From PALSA-1006 sp964532405 (GTDB lineage: Bacteria > Pseudomonadota > Gammaproteobacteria > Burkholderiales > Gallionellaceae): DNA of 5,393 nt. Shown here one piece after another: positions 1 to 5,339 of the stretch. A program made the position numbers and the translations under genes. The stretch spans positions 1-5,393 of the forward strand of contig CAZHIC010000071.1 in the NCBI GenBank assembly GCA_964532405.1. The letters run 5' to 3'. The notes under the pieces were generated by a model. That model was not told the origin of the DNA, did not search any database, and worked only from the letters and a program-made list of their open reading frames with translations. Each line of letters opens with the position of its first letter. The stretch's first letter is position 1.

Positions 1-51
1 ATTACAGGGGCAAGTTTACGAAGTGCAAATAATCAATTTTTAGAGGTGCCC
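1..51. mobile_element. Right end of an insertion element that continues left of the window
   Basis: Bases 36-51 read atttttagaggtgccc, identical to the right terminal repeat of the complete small element at 304-319, and complementary with one mismatch to the element end at 5340-5355. The element body must therefore lie to the left. Bases 1-35 do not match the interior of the 141-bp element, so this is probably another, possibly transposase-encoding, member sharing the same ends. The outside flank at 52-55 is TTTA. No coding sequence can be read in the 51 bases available. The element family is not identified; an IS5-like origin is only a guess. Confidence 0.55.
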
Positions 52-92
52 TTTACTATGATTCCAAATCTACATCAAGCAACAATAATCAC

Positions 93-141
93 GTAGGGTG
101 CGCTTGGACACCATTGTCGTTGGTGTGCAAGCGCACCCTAC
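93..141. repeat. GTAGGGTGCG-type palindromic repeat
   Basis: Two 21-base arms (93-113 and 121-141) are inverted copies of each other with a single mismatch (g107 opposite c127), around a 7-base loop at 114-120. The ends read gtagggtgcgctt and aagcgcaccctac. From memory, palindromes that begin GTAGGGTGCG and end CGCACCCTAC are scattered between genes in many proteobacterial genomes and behave as REP/MITE-like dispersed repeats. As RNA it would form a strong hairpin, but no T-run follows on either strand, so I read it as a dispersed repeat rather than a terminator. Confidence 0.75.
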
Positions 142-178
142 TTCATAGCACTTTCAATTTAGAAATGGAATTACTGTA

Positions 179-319
179 GGGCATCTCTAAAAATTCAAAG
201 TTCTAAGCAAGACAAGGCGCGAACAAAAAATTGCGACGCAGCATATGTCTGATATGTAAGGAGTAATTTTTTGTGAGCAACGCCGTATTGCAACGAAATT
301 TGGATTTTTAGAGGTGCCC
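179..319. mobile_element. Complete 141-bp MITE-like inverted-repeat element
   Basis: The termini are gggcatctctaaaaat (179-194) and atttttagaggtgccc (304-319), inverted copies with one mismatch. Similarity between the halves continues inward with mismatches and a small gap (caaa/ttc blocks, then acaaaaaatt against aattttttgt), and the centre has catat-gtctg-atatg. The whole element could thus fold into one long imperfect hairpin. It is flanked by TGTA on both sides (175-178 and 320-323), which fits a 4-bp target duplication. There is no ORF of useful size. It shares its ends with the partial elements at 1-51 and 5340-5393 but not their interiors, so it is probably a non-autonomous derivative mobilised by a transposase encoded elsewhere. 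Confidence 0.75.
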
Positions 320-389
320 TGTAATAAGAATGGATCGTTTTGACTTTACATCTTCGCCGCCGGGGGCTTCAGTCGGCGCAGCAGCACCT

Positions 390-584
390 TTACTGCGTCT
401 GTTTTTCAATCGCCTTACGCTGTTCTTCATCTTGTTGCTGCTGCGCGGGATTGATGGTCTTGGCTTTGTCGAGCGCGTCGCGTTGTTCCTCGAATAATTT
501 GGGTGGCGGCGTTTTTTCTTCCTTGCTCGGGCTGCATGCGCCTAGCAGCAGAAGTGCGCATAGGGTGGGGGTGCGGTAGGTCAT
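390..584 (-). CDS. Small predicted lipoprotein (64 residues)
   Basis: The product is a short envelope lipoprotein of unknown function. The N-terminus MTYRTPTLCALLLLGACS is a lipoprotein signal peptide: a charged start, a hydrophobic run at about 7-14, and a lipobox L-G-A-C with the acylated cysteine at residue 17. Serine rather than aspartate follows it, compatible with outer-membrane sorting by the Lol rule. The mature part is only 48 residues, with a Lys/Glu/Pro linker (21-29) and then a charged, probably helical tail. The tail repeats a short motif, EEQRDALDK (32-40) and EEQRKAIEK (53-61), around a glutamine run at 48-51. The frame stays open upstream to 641, but the start at 584 is preferred because the signal peptide begins there and a good ribosome binding site precedes it. 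The gene starts 10 bases after the CNNM gene stop and is probably co-transcribed with it. I do not recognise the family. Confidence 0.72.
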   Translation of the reverse strand: MTYRTPTLCALLLLGACSPSKEEKTPPPKLFEEQRDALDKAKTINPAQQQQDEEQRKAIEKQTQ

Positions 585-590
585 GGCGTG

Positions 591-596
591 CTCCTT
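591..596 (-). promoter_or_regulatory. Ribosome binding site of the lipoprotein, overlapping the upstream stop codon
   Basis: On the minus strand the sequence reads taaggagcacgcc followed by ATG. The aaggag block lies 6 bases before the ATG at 584 and shares its first bases with the TAA stop of the CNNM gene (597-595). This fixes the lipoprotein start at 584 rather than at the upstream in-frame ATG at 641, and suggests the two genes are translationally coupled. Confidence 0.7.
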
Positions 597-1896
597 AGTC
601 GTTGGGGATGGGATGCAGGTGCGGGCGGGCGAACACTTCATCGACGCGGTTATTATCCATGTCCACTACCTCAAAACGCCAGTCTCCCCAGTCGAATGTT
701 TCGGCTTTTTTCGGGATGTGTCCCACGGTGGTGATGACGAAGCCGCCGACGGTGTGATAGTTGCCGAGGTCTTCTTCCGGCAGCGTGGCGAGGCCGAGTT
801 TTTCTTTCATCTCGTCGATCGGGAGCAGGCCGTCCAGCAGCCACGAGCCGTCCTCGCGTTGTACCGCCAGCGGCAGCTCGTCCACCGAGCGGGGCACATC
901 GCCGACCACGGCGGTGAGCAGATCGCTCATGGTGACCAGTCCCTCGACTTGCCCGAACTCGTTCACCACCAAAGCAAGATGGGTTTTTTGATGGCGGAAA
1001 AATTCCAGCACGCCGATGAGCGATTGCGTGTTGGGGATGAAGTGGATGGCATGGGTGGGCAGCTTGCCCATGTCGAGCGGTTCGCCCGCCAACAGGCGTT
1101 GCAGCAATTCCCGGCTTTCGATATAGCCCATCACCTGTGCCAAGCCGCCTTTGCACACGAGGAAGCGCGATACGCTCTGCGTCTGTATTTTTTTCAGATT
1201 GGCTTGGCTGGGCTCTTGCAAATCGAGATAGATGATGTCGTTGGCGGGCGTCATTACTCCCGCCACCTTGCGGTCGTCCAGACGGAACACGTTGCCGAGC
1301 AACTCTCCCGCAGTCTCGTCCAGTCCGCCGTCGCGCCGTCCGGCACTAATCATGGCGCGTATCTCATCCGAGGCGACATGCGCTTCGCTTTCCTTGAACG
1401 GGAAAAATGACAATAGTTTTTCGCTCGTCAAAGACAATGCCCAAATGAACGGGTGCGTCAATTTGGCGAACGTCGCCATGAACGGCGCGAGCAGCGCAGC
1501 GATGGTCTCGGGGCGCGCCAGTGCAATACGCTTGGGGATGATCTCGCCGACCACGATGGTGGCGAAGGTGATGCTGCCGACCGCCAGCATCAAGGCCAGC
1601 GGGTATTTGGCGAAGGCGAGCCAGATGATATTGGTTTCGATGAATGACTCGATGCGCGGTACCCACATGGCCTCGCCGAACACGCCGAGCAATGTGGCCA
1701 GTGCGGTAAGCCCGGTCTGTGTGGCGGCCAGCAAGCGTGAAGGTTGGTTGCGCAATGCGGCGGCGATACGCGCGCCATCGTTGCCCGCCTCGGCCATCTG
1801 CGTGAGAATGGCCATGCGGCTGGCGCCGATGCTCATCTCCGACATGGCGAAGAAGCCGCTGAGCAAGATTAAAAAAACGAGAATTCCGATTTCCAT
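595..1896 (-). CDS. CNNM/DUF21 - CBS pair - CorC_HlyC membrane protein (hemolysin-like/CorB family)
   Basis: This 433-residue inner-membrane protein has the full family architecture. The CNNM (DUF21) transmembrane domain spans about 1-155, with hydrophobic stretches near 1-17, 59-73, 94-117 and 130-155; SEMSIGASR (19-27) stands where the family has SE-alxxsR, and GEIIPKRIAL (117-126) is the hallmark GExxPK motif. A cytoplasmic CBS pair covers about 210-335, starting VMTPANDI (214-221) and ending VEGLVTMSDLLTAVVGD (317-333). The CorC_HlyC domain covers about 345-425 (DGSWLLDG, YHTVGGFV, VVDMDNNRVDEV). Characterised CNNM/CorB relatives transport or control Mg2+ and other divalent cations, with nucleotide bound by the CBS pair; the hemolysin name is historical. 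Length is normal and I see no disruption. An aaggag sequence lies 6 bases before the ATG. It follows lplT by 80 bases with no clear terminator. The exact substrate cannot be read from the sequence. Confidence 0.9.
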   Translation of the reverse strand: MEIGILVFLILLSGFFAMSEMSIGASRMAILTQMAEAGNDGARIAAALRNQPSRLLAATQTGLTALATLLGVFGEAMWVPRIESFIETNIIWLAFAKYPLALMLAVGSITFATIVVGEIIPKRIALARPETIAALLAPFMATFAKLTHPFIWALSLTSEKLLSFFPFKESEAHVASDEIRAMISAGRRDGGLDETAGELLGNVFRLDDRKVAGVMTPANDIIYLDLQEPSQANLKKIQTQSVSRFLVCKGGLAQVMGYIESRELLQRLLAGEPLDMGKLPTHAIHFIPNTQSLIGVLEFFRHQKTHLALVVNEFGQVEGLVTMSDLLTAVVGDVPRSVDELPLAVQREDGSWLLDGLLPIDEMKEKLGLATLPEEDLGNYHTVGGFVITTVGHIPKKAETFDWGDWRFEVVDMDNNRVDEVFARPHLHPIPND

Positions 1897-1976
1897 TTTG
1901 CGCTCCTTGAGATGGATGTTAAATCCACATAGATATTCAGAGCCGACAGCTCCTTCCTCTTTTCAGGGGGAAGGGA

Positions 1977-3203
1977 TTAAATCTTCCCGCTGTCCTGATC
2001 GTGTCCGTGTTTCTTATACAGCAGGCTCATGATACCCGCCATCAGCAGGCCGAACACGATGGTGATGGTGTAGATGGAAAAGCCGAGCTTCCCCAGCAGC
2101 GCGTAGAGCCCCAGCATGAGGAAGATGCTGATGTTCTCGTTGAAATTCTGCACCGCGATAGAGCTGCCCGCGCCCATCAGCAAGTGTCCGCGATGTTGCA
2201 GCAGCGCGTTCATCGGTACGACGAAGAAACCGCCCATCGCGCCGATGCCGATGAGCAGCAGGGTCGCCAGCAAAGGGCTGGTGATCAGCGGCATCACCAA
2301 TACCAGCAAGCCCATGCCGATGCCCACCGGCAGCACCTTCACAGCGTGTTCCAGTTTGACGAAGCGCGCCGCCAGTATCGCGCCGATGGCGATGCCGACG
2401 GCCACCCACGCGGTAAGTTTGGCGGCGCTGCTCATGTCGTAATTTAGCGCAATAGCAGCCCAGGTCAACACCAGCAAGCGCAAGGTCGCGCCCGCGCCCC
2501 AGAACAAAGTGGTGACGGCGAGCGACACTTGACCCAGCGGGTCTTTCCACAGCAGCTTGAAACAGTGCGCGAATTCTTTGATCAGGAACACCGGGTCGTT
2601 GCTTAACGGTTTGTGATCGATGGGCAGGAGCGGGATGTACAGGTTAAACATCGCGGCCACCGCGTACAGCAGAAATACGATGCCGATGGCAAGATCGGGC
2701 GGGGAGTGAATGAACGGCACGTTCAAGTGCTGCAATATCGCGCCGGATACATTCGGGCTGAGAAGCACGCCGCCGACCACCGCGCCGAGAATGATGGCCG
2801 TGACCGTCAGGCCTTCCATCCAGCTGTTTGCCAGCACCAATTTTTCCGGCGGCAAATATTCGGTGAGGATGCCGTATTTGGCGGGCGAATAAGCCGCTGC
2901 ACCGAAGCCCACGAGGCCGTAGGCCAACAGGGGGTTGACGCCGATCAGCATGGCGACGCAGCCGGCCATCTTGATCGCGTTGCTGATGAACATCACGCGC
3001 CCCTTGGGCAGCGAGTCGGCAAAGGCGCCCACGAATGGCGCGAGAATGATGAAAGAAACGATGAAGGATTGTTGCAGTATTGGAGTGTGCCAATCCGGTG
3101 CACCCATCAATGCCAGCAGGGCGATAGCGGCGAAAAGCAGGGCATTGTCGGCGAGCGCGGAAAAGAACTGTGCTGCAAGTATGGTGTAAAAGCCGCGTTT
3201 CAT
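1977..3203 (-). CDS. lplT: Lysophospholipid transporter LplT (major facilitator superfamily)
   Basis: LplT moves lysophospholipids, such as lysophosphatidylethanolamine, to the inner leaflet of the cytoplasmic membrane so that they can be re-acylated. The 408-residue product matches the E. coli protein (about 397 residues) block by block: AQFFSALADNALLFAAIALL near the N-terminus (11-30), the motif-A-like loop FADSLPKGRVM (61-71), GAAAYSPAKYGIL (101-113), NSWMEG (126-131), and near the C-terminus MNALLQHRG (331-339) and GAGSSIAVQNFNEN (344-357). About 12 hydrophobic segments are visible. In enterobacteria lplT is followed by the acyltransferase gene aas; no aas is present here, so re-acylation must be encoded elsewhere. 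The start is forced: an in-frame TAA sits immediately before the ATG (3206-3204) and the first membrane segment begins about residue 7, yet no good Shine-Dalgarno sequence precedes it. The gene is divergent from alr and heads the leftward group. Confidence 0.93.
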   Translation of the reverse strand: MKRGFYTILAAQFFSALADNALLFAAIALLALMGAPDWHTPILQQSFIVSFIILAPFVGAFADSLPKGRVMFISNAIKMAGCVAMLIGVNPLLAYGLVGFGAAAYSPAKYGILTEYLPPEKLVLANSWMEGLTVTAIILGAVVGGVLLSPNVSGAILQHLNVPFIHSPPDLAIGIVFLLYAVAAMFNLYIPLLPIDHKPLSNDPVFLIKEFAHCFKLLWKDPLGQVSLAVTTLFWGAGATLRLLVLTWAAIALNYDMSSAAKLTAWVAVGIAIGAILAARFVKLEHAVKVLPVGIGMGLLVLVMPLITSPLLATLLLIGIGAMGGFFVVPMNALLQHRGHLLMGAGSSIAVQNFNENISIFLMLGLYALLGKLGFSIYTITIVFGLLMAGIMSLLYKKHGHDQDSGKI

Positions 3204-3300
3204 TTAAAAGAAGCTGTTTTCTGGAGACCGTTTTATAACATGAAAAGGTGGGGGCTGCTATCATTCACCCAACTTTTATCCAGTCCGTAAGGCCGTATTC
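3204..3300. promoter_or_regulatory. Divergent lplT-alr intergenic region, presumed to hold both promoters
   Basis: The 97 bases between the two divergent starts must carry promoters for both genes unless alr is read from further away. An AT-rich block, ttttataaca (3231-3240), offers TATAAC for alr or, on the other strand, TATAAA for lplT, but I find no good -35 partner at 16-18 bases in either direction. TATCAT at 3259-3264 is another weak -10 candidate for alr. The taagg at 3288-3292 is the likely ribosome binding site of alr, 8 bases before its ATG. The promoter assignment rests on gene arrangement only. Confidence 0.35.
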
Positions 3301-4419
3301 ATGCCGCGTCCCATTCAAGCCCACATTGATCTTTCCGCGCTGAAAAACAATCTGCGCGTCGCGCGTCGCCACACCTCCAGCCGCATCATGGCCGTTATCA
3401 AGGCCAATGCCTACGGGCACGGACTGCTGCGTGTCGCCGGGGCATTGGAAGAGGCGGAAGGCGTCGCGCTGCTGGATATACAAGACGCCATTCAGCTGCG
3501 CGACGCGGGCAACCGCCAAACCATCCTGCTGCTGGAAGGCTTCTTCGCAGCGGAGGATTTGCCGCTCATCGCCGAATACGATCTCGCCACCGTCATTCAC
3601 AGCACGCAGCAACTCGACTGGCTCGATGCCTATCCGCGCCGCAACGCCTTGCAAGTGTGGCTCAAGATCAACAGCGGCATGAACCGCTTGGGTTTCATGC
3701 CGCAAGAGATACCCGCCGTGATGGAGCGCCTCAAAGCGCACCGCGCCGTGCGCGAAGTCACCCTGATGACGCACTTCTCCCATGCCGACGAAGCCGAGGG
3801 TGTCGCCGCGCAACTTGAACGTTTCAGCGGCCTCACCTCCGCGTACCGCACACCGCGCTCGATGGCGAACTCCGCCGCGCTGTTGCGTTATCCCGCCACG
3901 CACGGCGAATGGGTGCGCCCCGGCATCATGCTCTACGGCGCATCGCCGTTCGCCGATGTGAGCGCACAACAACTCGGACTGCAACCCGTGATGACACTCA
4001 GCAGCGAGATTATTTCCGTGCGCGAAATACGCTCCGGCGAACACGTCGGCTACGCCGGACTGTTCCGCGCCGACCGCAGTATGCGCATCGGCACCGTCGC
4101 CTGCGGCTACGCCGACGGCTACCCGCGACAGAGCGGAAGGGTGGAGCCGGAGGCTCCGGGTACCCACCGGCCTACCCCTAGCGGGTGCGCGCCGACAGGC
4201 ACCCCTGTCCTCGTCAACGGCCAACGCACGCAAACACTAGGCCGCGTCTCGATGGATATGTTGAGTGTGGATTTGAGTGATGTTAAGGATGCGCAAGTCG
4301 GCAGCCGCGTTGTGCTGTGGGGCGAGGGCATGCCGGTGGAAGAAGTGGCTCGCGCCGCCGGAACCATCAGCTACGAATTGCTGTGTGCGCTGACGGCGCG
4401 GGTGCCGGTGAGGTATTGA
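3301..4419 (+). CDS. alr: Alanine racemase with an extra in-frame segment
   Basis: This PLP enzyme interconverts L- and D-alanine in the cytoplasm and supplies D-alanine for peptidoglycan. The 372-residue product has the N-terminal TIM barrel with the PLP lysine K34 (VIKANAYGHG), K122 in LKINSGMNRLG (the position carbamylated in the Bacillus stearothermophilus enzyme), R129, H158 (MTHFSHADE), N190-S191 (SMANSAALL) and R206-G208-I209 (WVRPGIMLYG), which contact the cofactor. The C-terminal beta domain has the second catalytic base Y251 (HVGYAG), MDM at 318-320 and Y358 (TISYELLC). All expected catalytic residues are present. Family members usually run about 355-360 residues. The excess comes from about 19 residues (278-296) between DGYPR and APTGTPVLVNG, blocks that directly adjoin in E. 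coli Alr; without them the protein would be 353 residues. The frame is intact, so activity is plausible but untested. It is divergent from lplT, with a ribosome binding site at 3288-3292. What follows is AT-rich DNA, not the radA gene I would expect in betaproteobacteria. Confidence 0.95.
   Translation: MPRPIQAHIDLSALKNNLRVARRHTSSRIMAVIKANAYGHGLLRVAGALEEAEGVALLDIQDAIQLRDAGNRQTILLLEGFFAAEDLPLIAEYDLATVIHSTQQLDWLDAYPRRNALQVWLKINSGMNRLGFMPQEIPAVMERLKAHRAVREVTLMTHFSHADEAEGVAAQLERFSGLTSAYRTPRSMANSAALLRYPATHGEWVRPGIMLYGASPFADVSAQQLGLQPVMTLSSEIISVREIRSGEHVGYAGLFRADRSMRIGTVACGYADGYPRQSGRVEPEAPGTHRPTPSGCAPTGTPVLVNGQRTQTLGRVSMDMLSVDLSDVKDAQVGSRVVLWGEGMPVEEVARAAGTISYELLCALTARVPVRY
4131..4187 (+). repeat. 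Palindrome-rich in-frame insert within alr (57 bases, 19 codons)
   Basis: If the parental gene read DGYPR-H-APTGTP, with a CAC codon, the extra DNA is exactly 57 bases, a multiple of three and free of stop codons in the alr frame. It contains ggagcc-gga-ggctcc (4143-4157), the perfect palindrome gggtaccc (4158-4165), and the outer pair ggtgg (4140-4144) with ccacc (4164-4168), followed by ggcctac. The order agggtgg ... ccaccggcctac resembles, from memory, the dispersed GTAGGGTGG-type palindromes of proteobacteria. The encoded residues are rich in Gly, Pro and Arg/Glu, as expected for a solvent loop. I see no clear target duplication: cgacag occurs on both sides (4126-4131 and 4193-4198), but the right copy belongs to conserved alr sequence. 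That it is a mobile repeat rather than a diverged loop is inference. Confidence 0.6.
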
Positions 4420-4618
4420 GTTGATGTGCTTGAAGAGATGAAGCTGGGTGCTGGATTGTCGTGCTTTTGGCACTAACCCGCATGGGATATTTGCAAACTG
4501 GATGAGCATTTCTAGGGAATAGTCGACTCTTTTGATCATGTTTTTGGCAGTCCAAAAACTCATCCGAGGAGGGGGATATATTGATCGTCTAGAAATTACA
4601 GCTAGACTGTAAAAATTA
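4420..4618. other. Gene-free spacer between alr and the SIR2-like remnant
   Basis: I see no gene in these 199 bases. The interval begins the change to AT-rich DNA and holds two hairpins (4540-4559 and 4589-4622). The alr and SIR2-like genes converge on it, so it should contain their 3' ends and terminators. In betaproteobacteria I would expect radA to follow alr here, and no trace of it is visible. Confidence 0.5.
4540..4559. terminator. Possible bidirectional hairpin between convergent genes
   Basis: The 8-base arms gtttttgg (4540-4547) and ccaaaaac (4552-4559) are perfect inverted copies around a 4-base cagt loop. The stem is AT-rich, the hairpin lies 120 bases beyond the alr stop, and no T-run follows on either strand beyond the arms themselves. 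The arms do supply a T-tract on each strand. It is a weak terminator candidate for alr or for the SIR2-like gene. Confidence 0.3.
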
Positions 4619-4622
4619 CTAG
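4589..4622 (-). terminator. Imperfect hairpin overlapping the SIR2-like stop codon
   Basis: On the plus strand ctagaaattacag (4589-4601) pairs with ctgtaaaaattactag (4607-4622) around the loop ctaga, with one mismatch and a 3-base bulge. The TAG stop codon of the SIR2-like frame (4621-4619) lies in the outer stem. The stem is AT-rich and interrupted, so a role in ending the leftward transcript is possible but weakly supported. Confidence 0.28.
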
Positions 4623-5338
4623 GCGCTTCTAACTACATCCAAAGCATCAGGCCATGTTGTTTCTGTTTCAATATGTTTTCGGATGAGGGCTCTGTTTGAA
4701 GCGATAACCGTTGACCAACGAAACTTCCATGAAGTGTATGCATGCCATGAATAACCTGTATAGAGATCTTTTCGCATAGTATTCATTGATCGTACGGTTG
4801 CAGTTAGGTAGATTTTCTCAATTGATGTTCCACTCAACTCAAGGATGCTTGCCAAATAGATCAACCATCTTGCTAGGTGCTCGTATTGATCCCACGCATT
4901 TGGTACTGTAGTCAATTCTGTTTTTTTGTTTATTATATCCCCAAGCATTTTTACGACACGTACATCGTTGATGCTAATCCCTATTGCGGCAAGAGACGAT
5001 ATGATTTCAAAAAATGTATTCTCGATTTTTAGATAGTCTTTGTTGAATGCACTCCCTTTGAAAATTACTTCTTTAATATTATTGATTGACGAAGCTTGTC
5101 GGCTTTCTGCTTCTGGCATTGCTTCATTTAGTTTGGCGAAAAAATCGTGAATTTCCATTTTGTCTAGGACGCGAATCCCGTAACAGTGTGCGTAATAATC
5201 TTTAATGTGATGATCTACTGAAGAGTTGGCTATTAAGAAAATATTCGACCCAATCACGTGATTTCTAGAGAAACCTTTGTAGTCGCTTATGATCGCTTTC
5301 AGATTAGTGTCTCCGAGTGAATACCCTAAAATAACTAC
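4619..5338 (-). pseudogene. C-terminal remnant of a SIR2-like protein, cut by an insertion element
   Basis: The minus-strand frame is open from 5338 to the TAG at 4619 (239 residues). It enters with VVILGYSLGDTNLKAI, which resembles the conserved (V/I)xGYSxxDxN(L/I) segment near the end of SIR2-like domains in bacterial NAD-consuming defence proteins. Next come a strand-like stretch, NIFLIANSS, and YGIRVLDKMEIHDFFAKLN, as expected for the end of such a Rossmann fold. The remaining roughly 165 residues look alpha-helical and I do not recognise them. The NAD-binding and catalytic part that should precede is absent: directly upstream is a mobile-element end (5340), and the frame meets TAG (5350-5348) inside its terminal repeat. 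The first start-like codon after the break is a GTG at 5257, 27 codons inside the open frame, without a good ribosome binding site, so a functional product is unlikely. GC is 33-40% in two counted lines, against 72% in one line of alr, which suggests horizontal acquisition. The SIR2 assignment rests on a short motif. Confidence 0.6.
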
Positions 5339-5339
5339 A

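Larger units (their letters stand above)
52..389. other. Gene-free interval holding two repeat elements
   Basis: I see no credible gene in these 338 bases. They contain the palindrome at 93-141 and the MITE-like element at 179-319. Between the latter and the lipoprotein stop codon (390) there is only a weak GC hairpin (cgccg at 355-359 with cggcg at 374-378) and no T-run, so I see no convincing terminator for the leftward genes. The interval looks like a landing zone for small repeats downstream of the lplT-CNNM-lipoprotein group. Confidence 0.6.

Noticed and set aside
1..51. Reading bases 1-51 as a complete very short element with a left end at acagggg
   Set aside because: Only about seven bases resemble the terminal repeat; the diagnostic tctctaaaaat part is missing.
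355..378. GC hairpin downstream of the lipoprotein as a terminator
   Set aside because: The stem is only 5 bases with an 11-14 base loop and no T-run follows in the leftward direction.
583..1410. Plus-strand open frame of 275 codons opposite the CNNM gene
   Set aside because: It is antisense to a gene with a full and conserved domain order, its translation has no recognisable motif and is rich in His, Gln and Arg, and GC-rich genes often leave such open frames.
1952..1974. Hairpin ccttcc/ggaagg between lplT and the CNNM gene as a terminator
   Set aside because: The stem is 6 bases, the loop is 11 bases, and no T-run follows; it does not argue for a break between the two genes.
2613..3290. 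Plus-strand open frame of 225 codons opposite lplT
   Set aside because: It is antisense to a clear LplT sequence; the translation is hydrophilic with many His and Arg residues and no motif.
3265..4233. Minus-strand open frame of 322 codons opposite alr
   Set aside because: The plus strand encodes alanine racemase with all catalytic motifs; the antisense translation is low-complexity Ala/Gly/Arg/His and has no domain I recognise.
4237..4563. Minus-strand open frame of 108 codons covering the spacer after alr
   Set aside because: Nearly half lies inside alr, the translation shows no motif, and there is no convincing ribosome binding site.
52..5339. Composite transposon bounded by the two outer element ends
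   Set aside because: The bounded segment holds housekeeping genes (lplT, alr) in an arrangement typical of the chromosome, the outer flanks cannot be seen, and the pattern is explained better by a contig ending at repeats.
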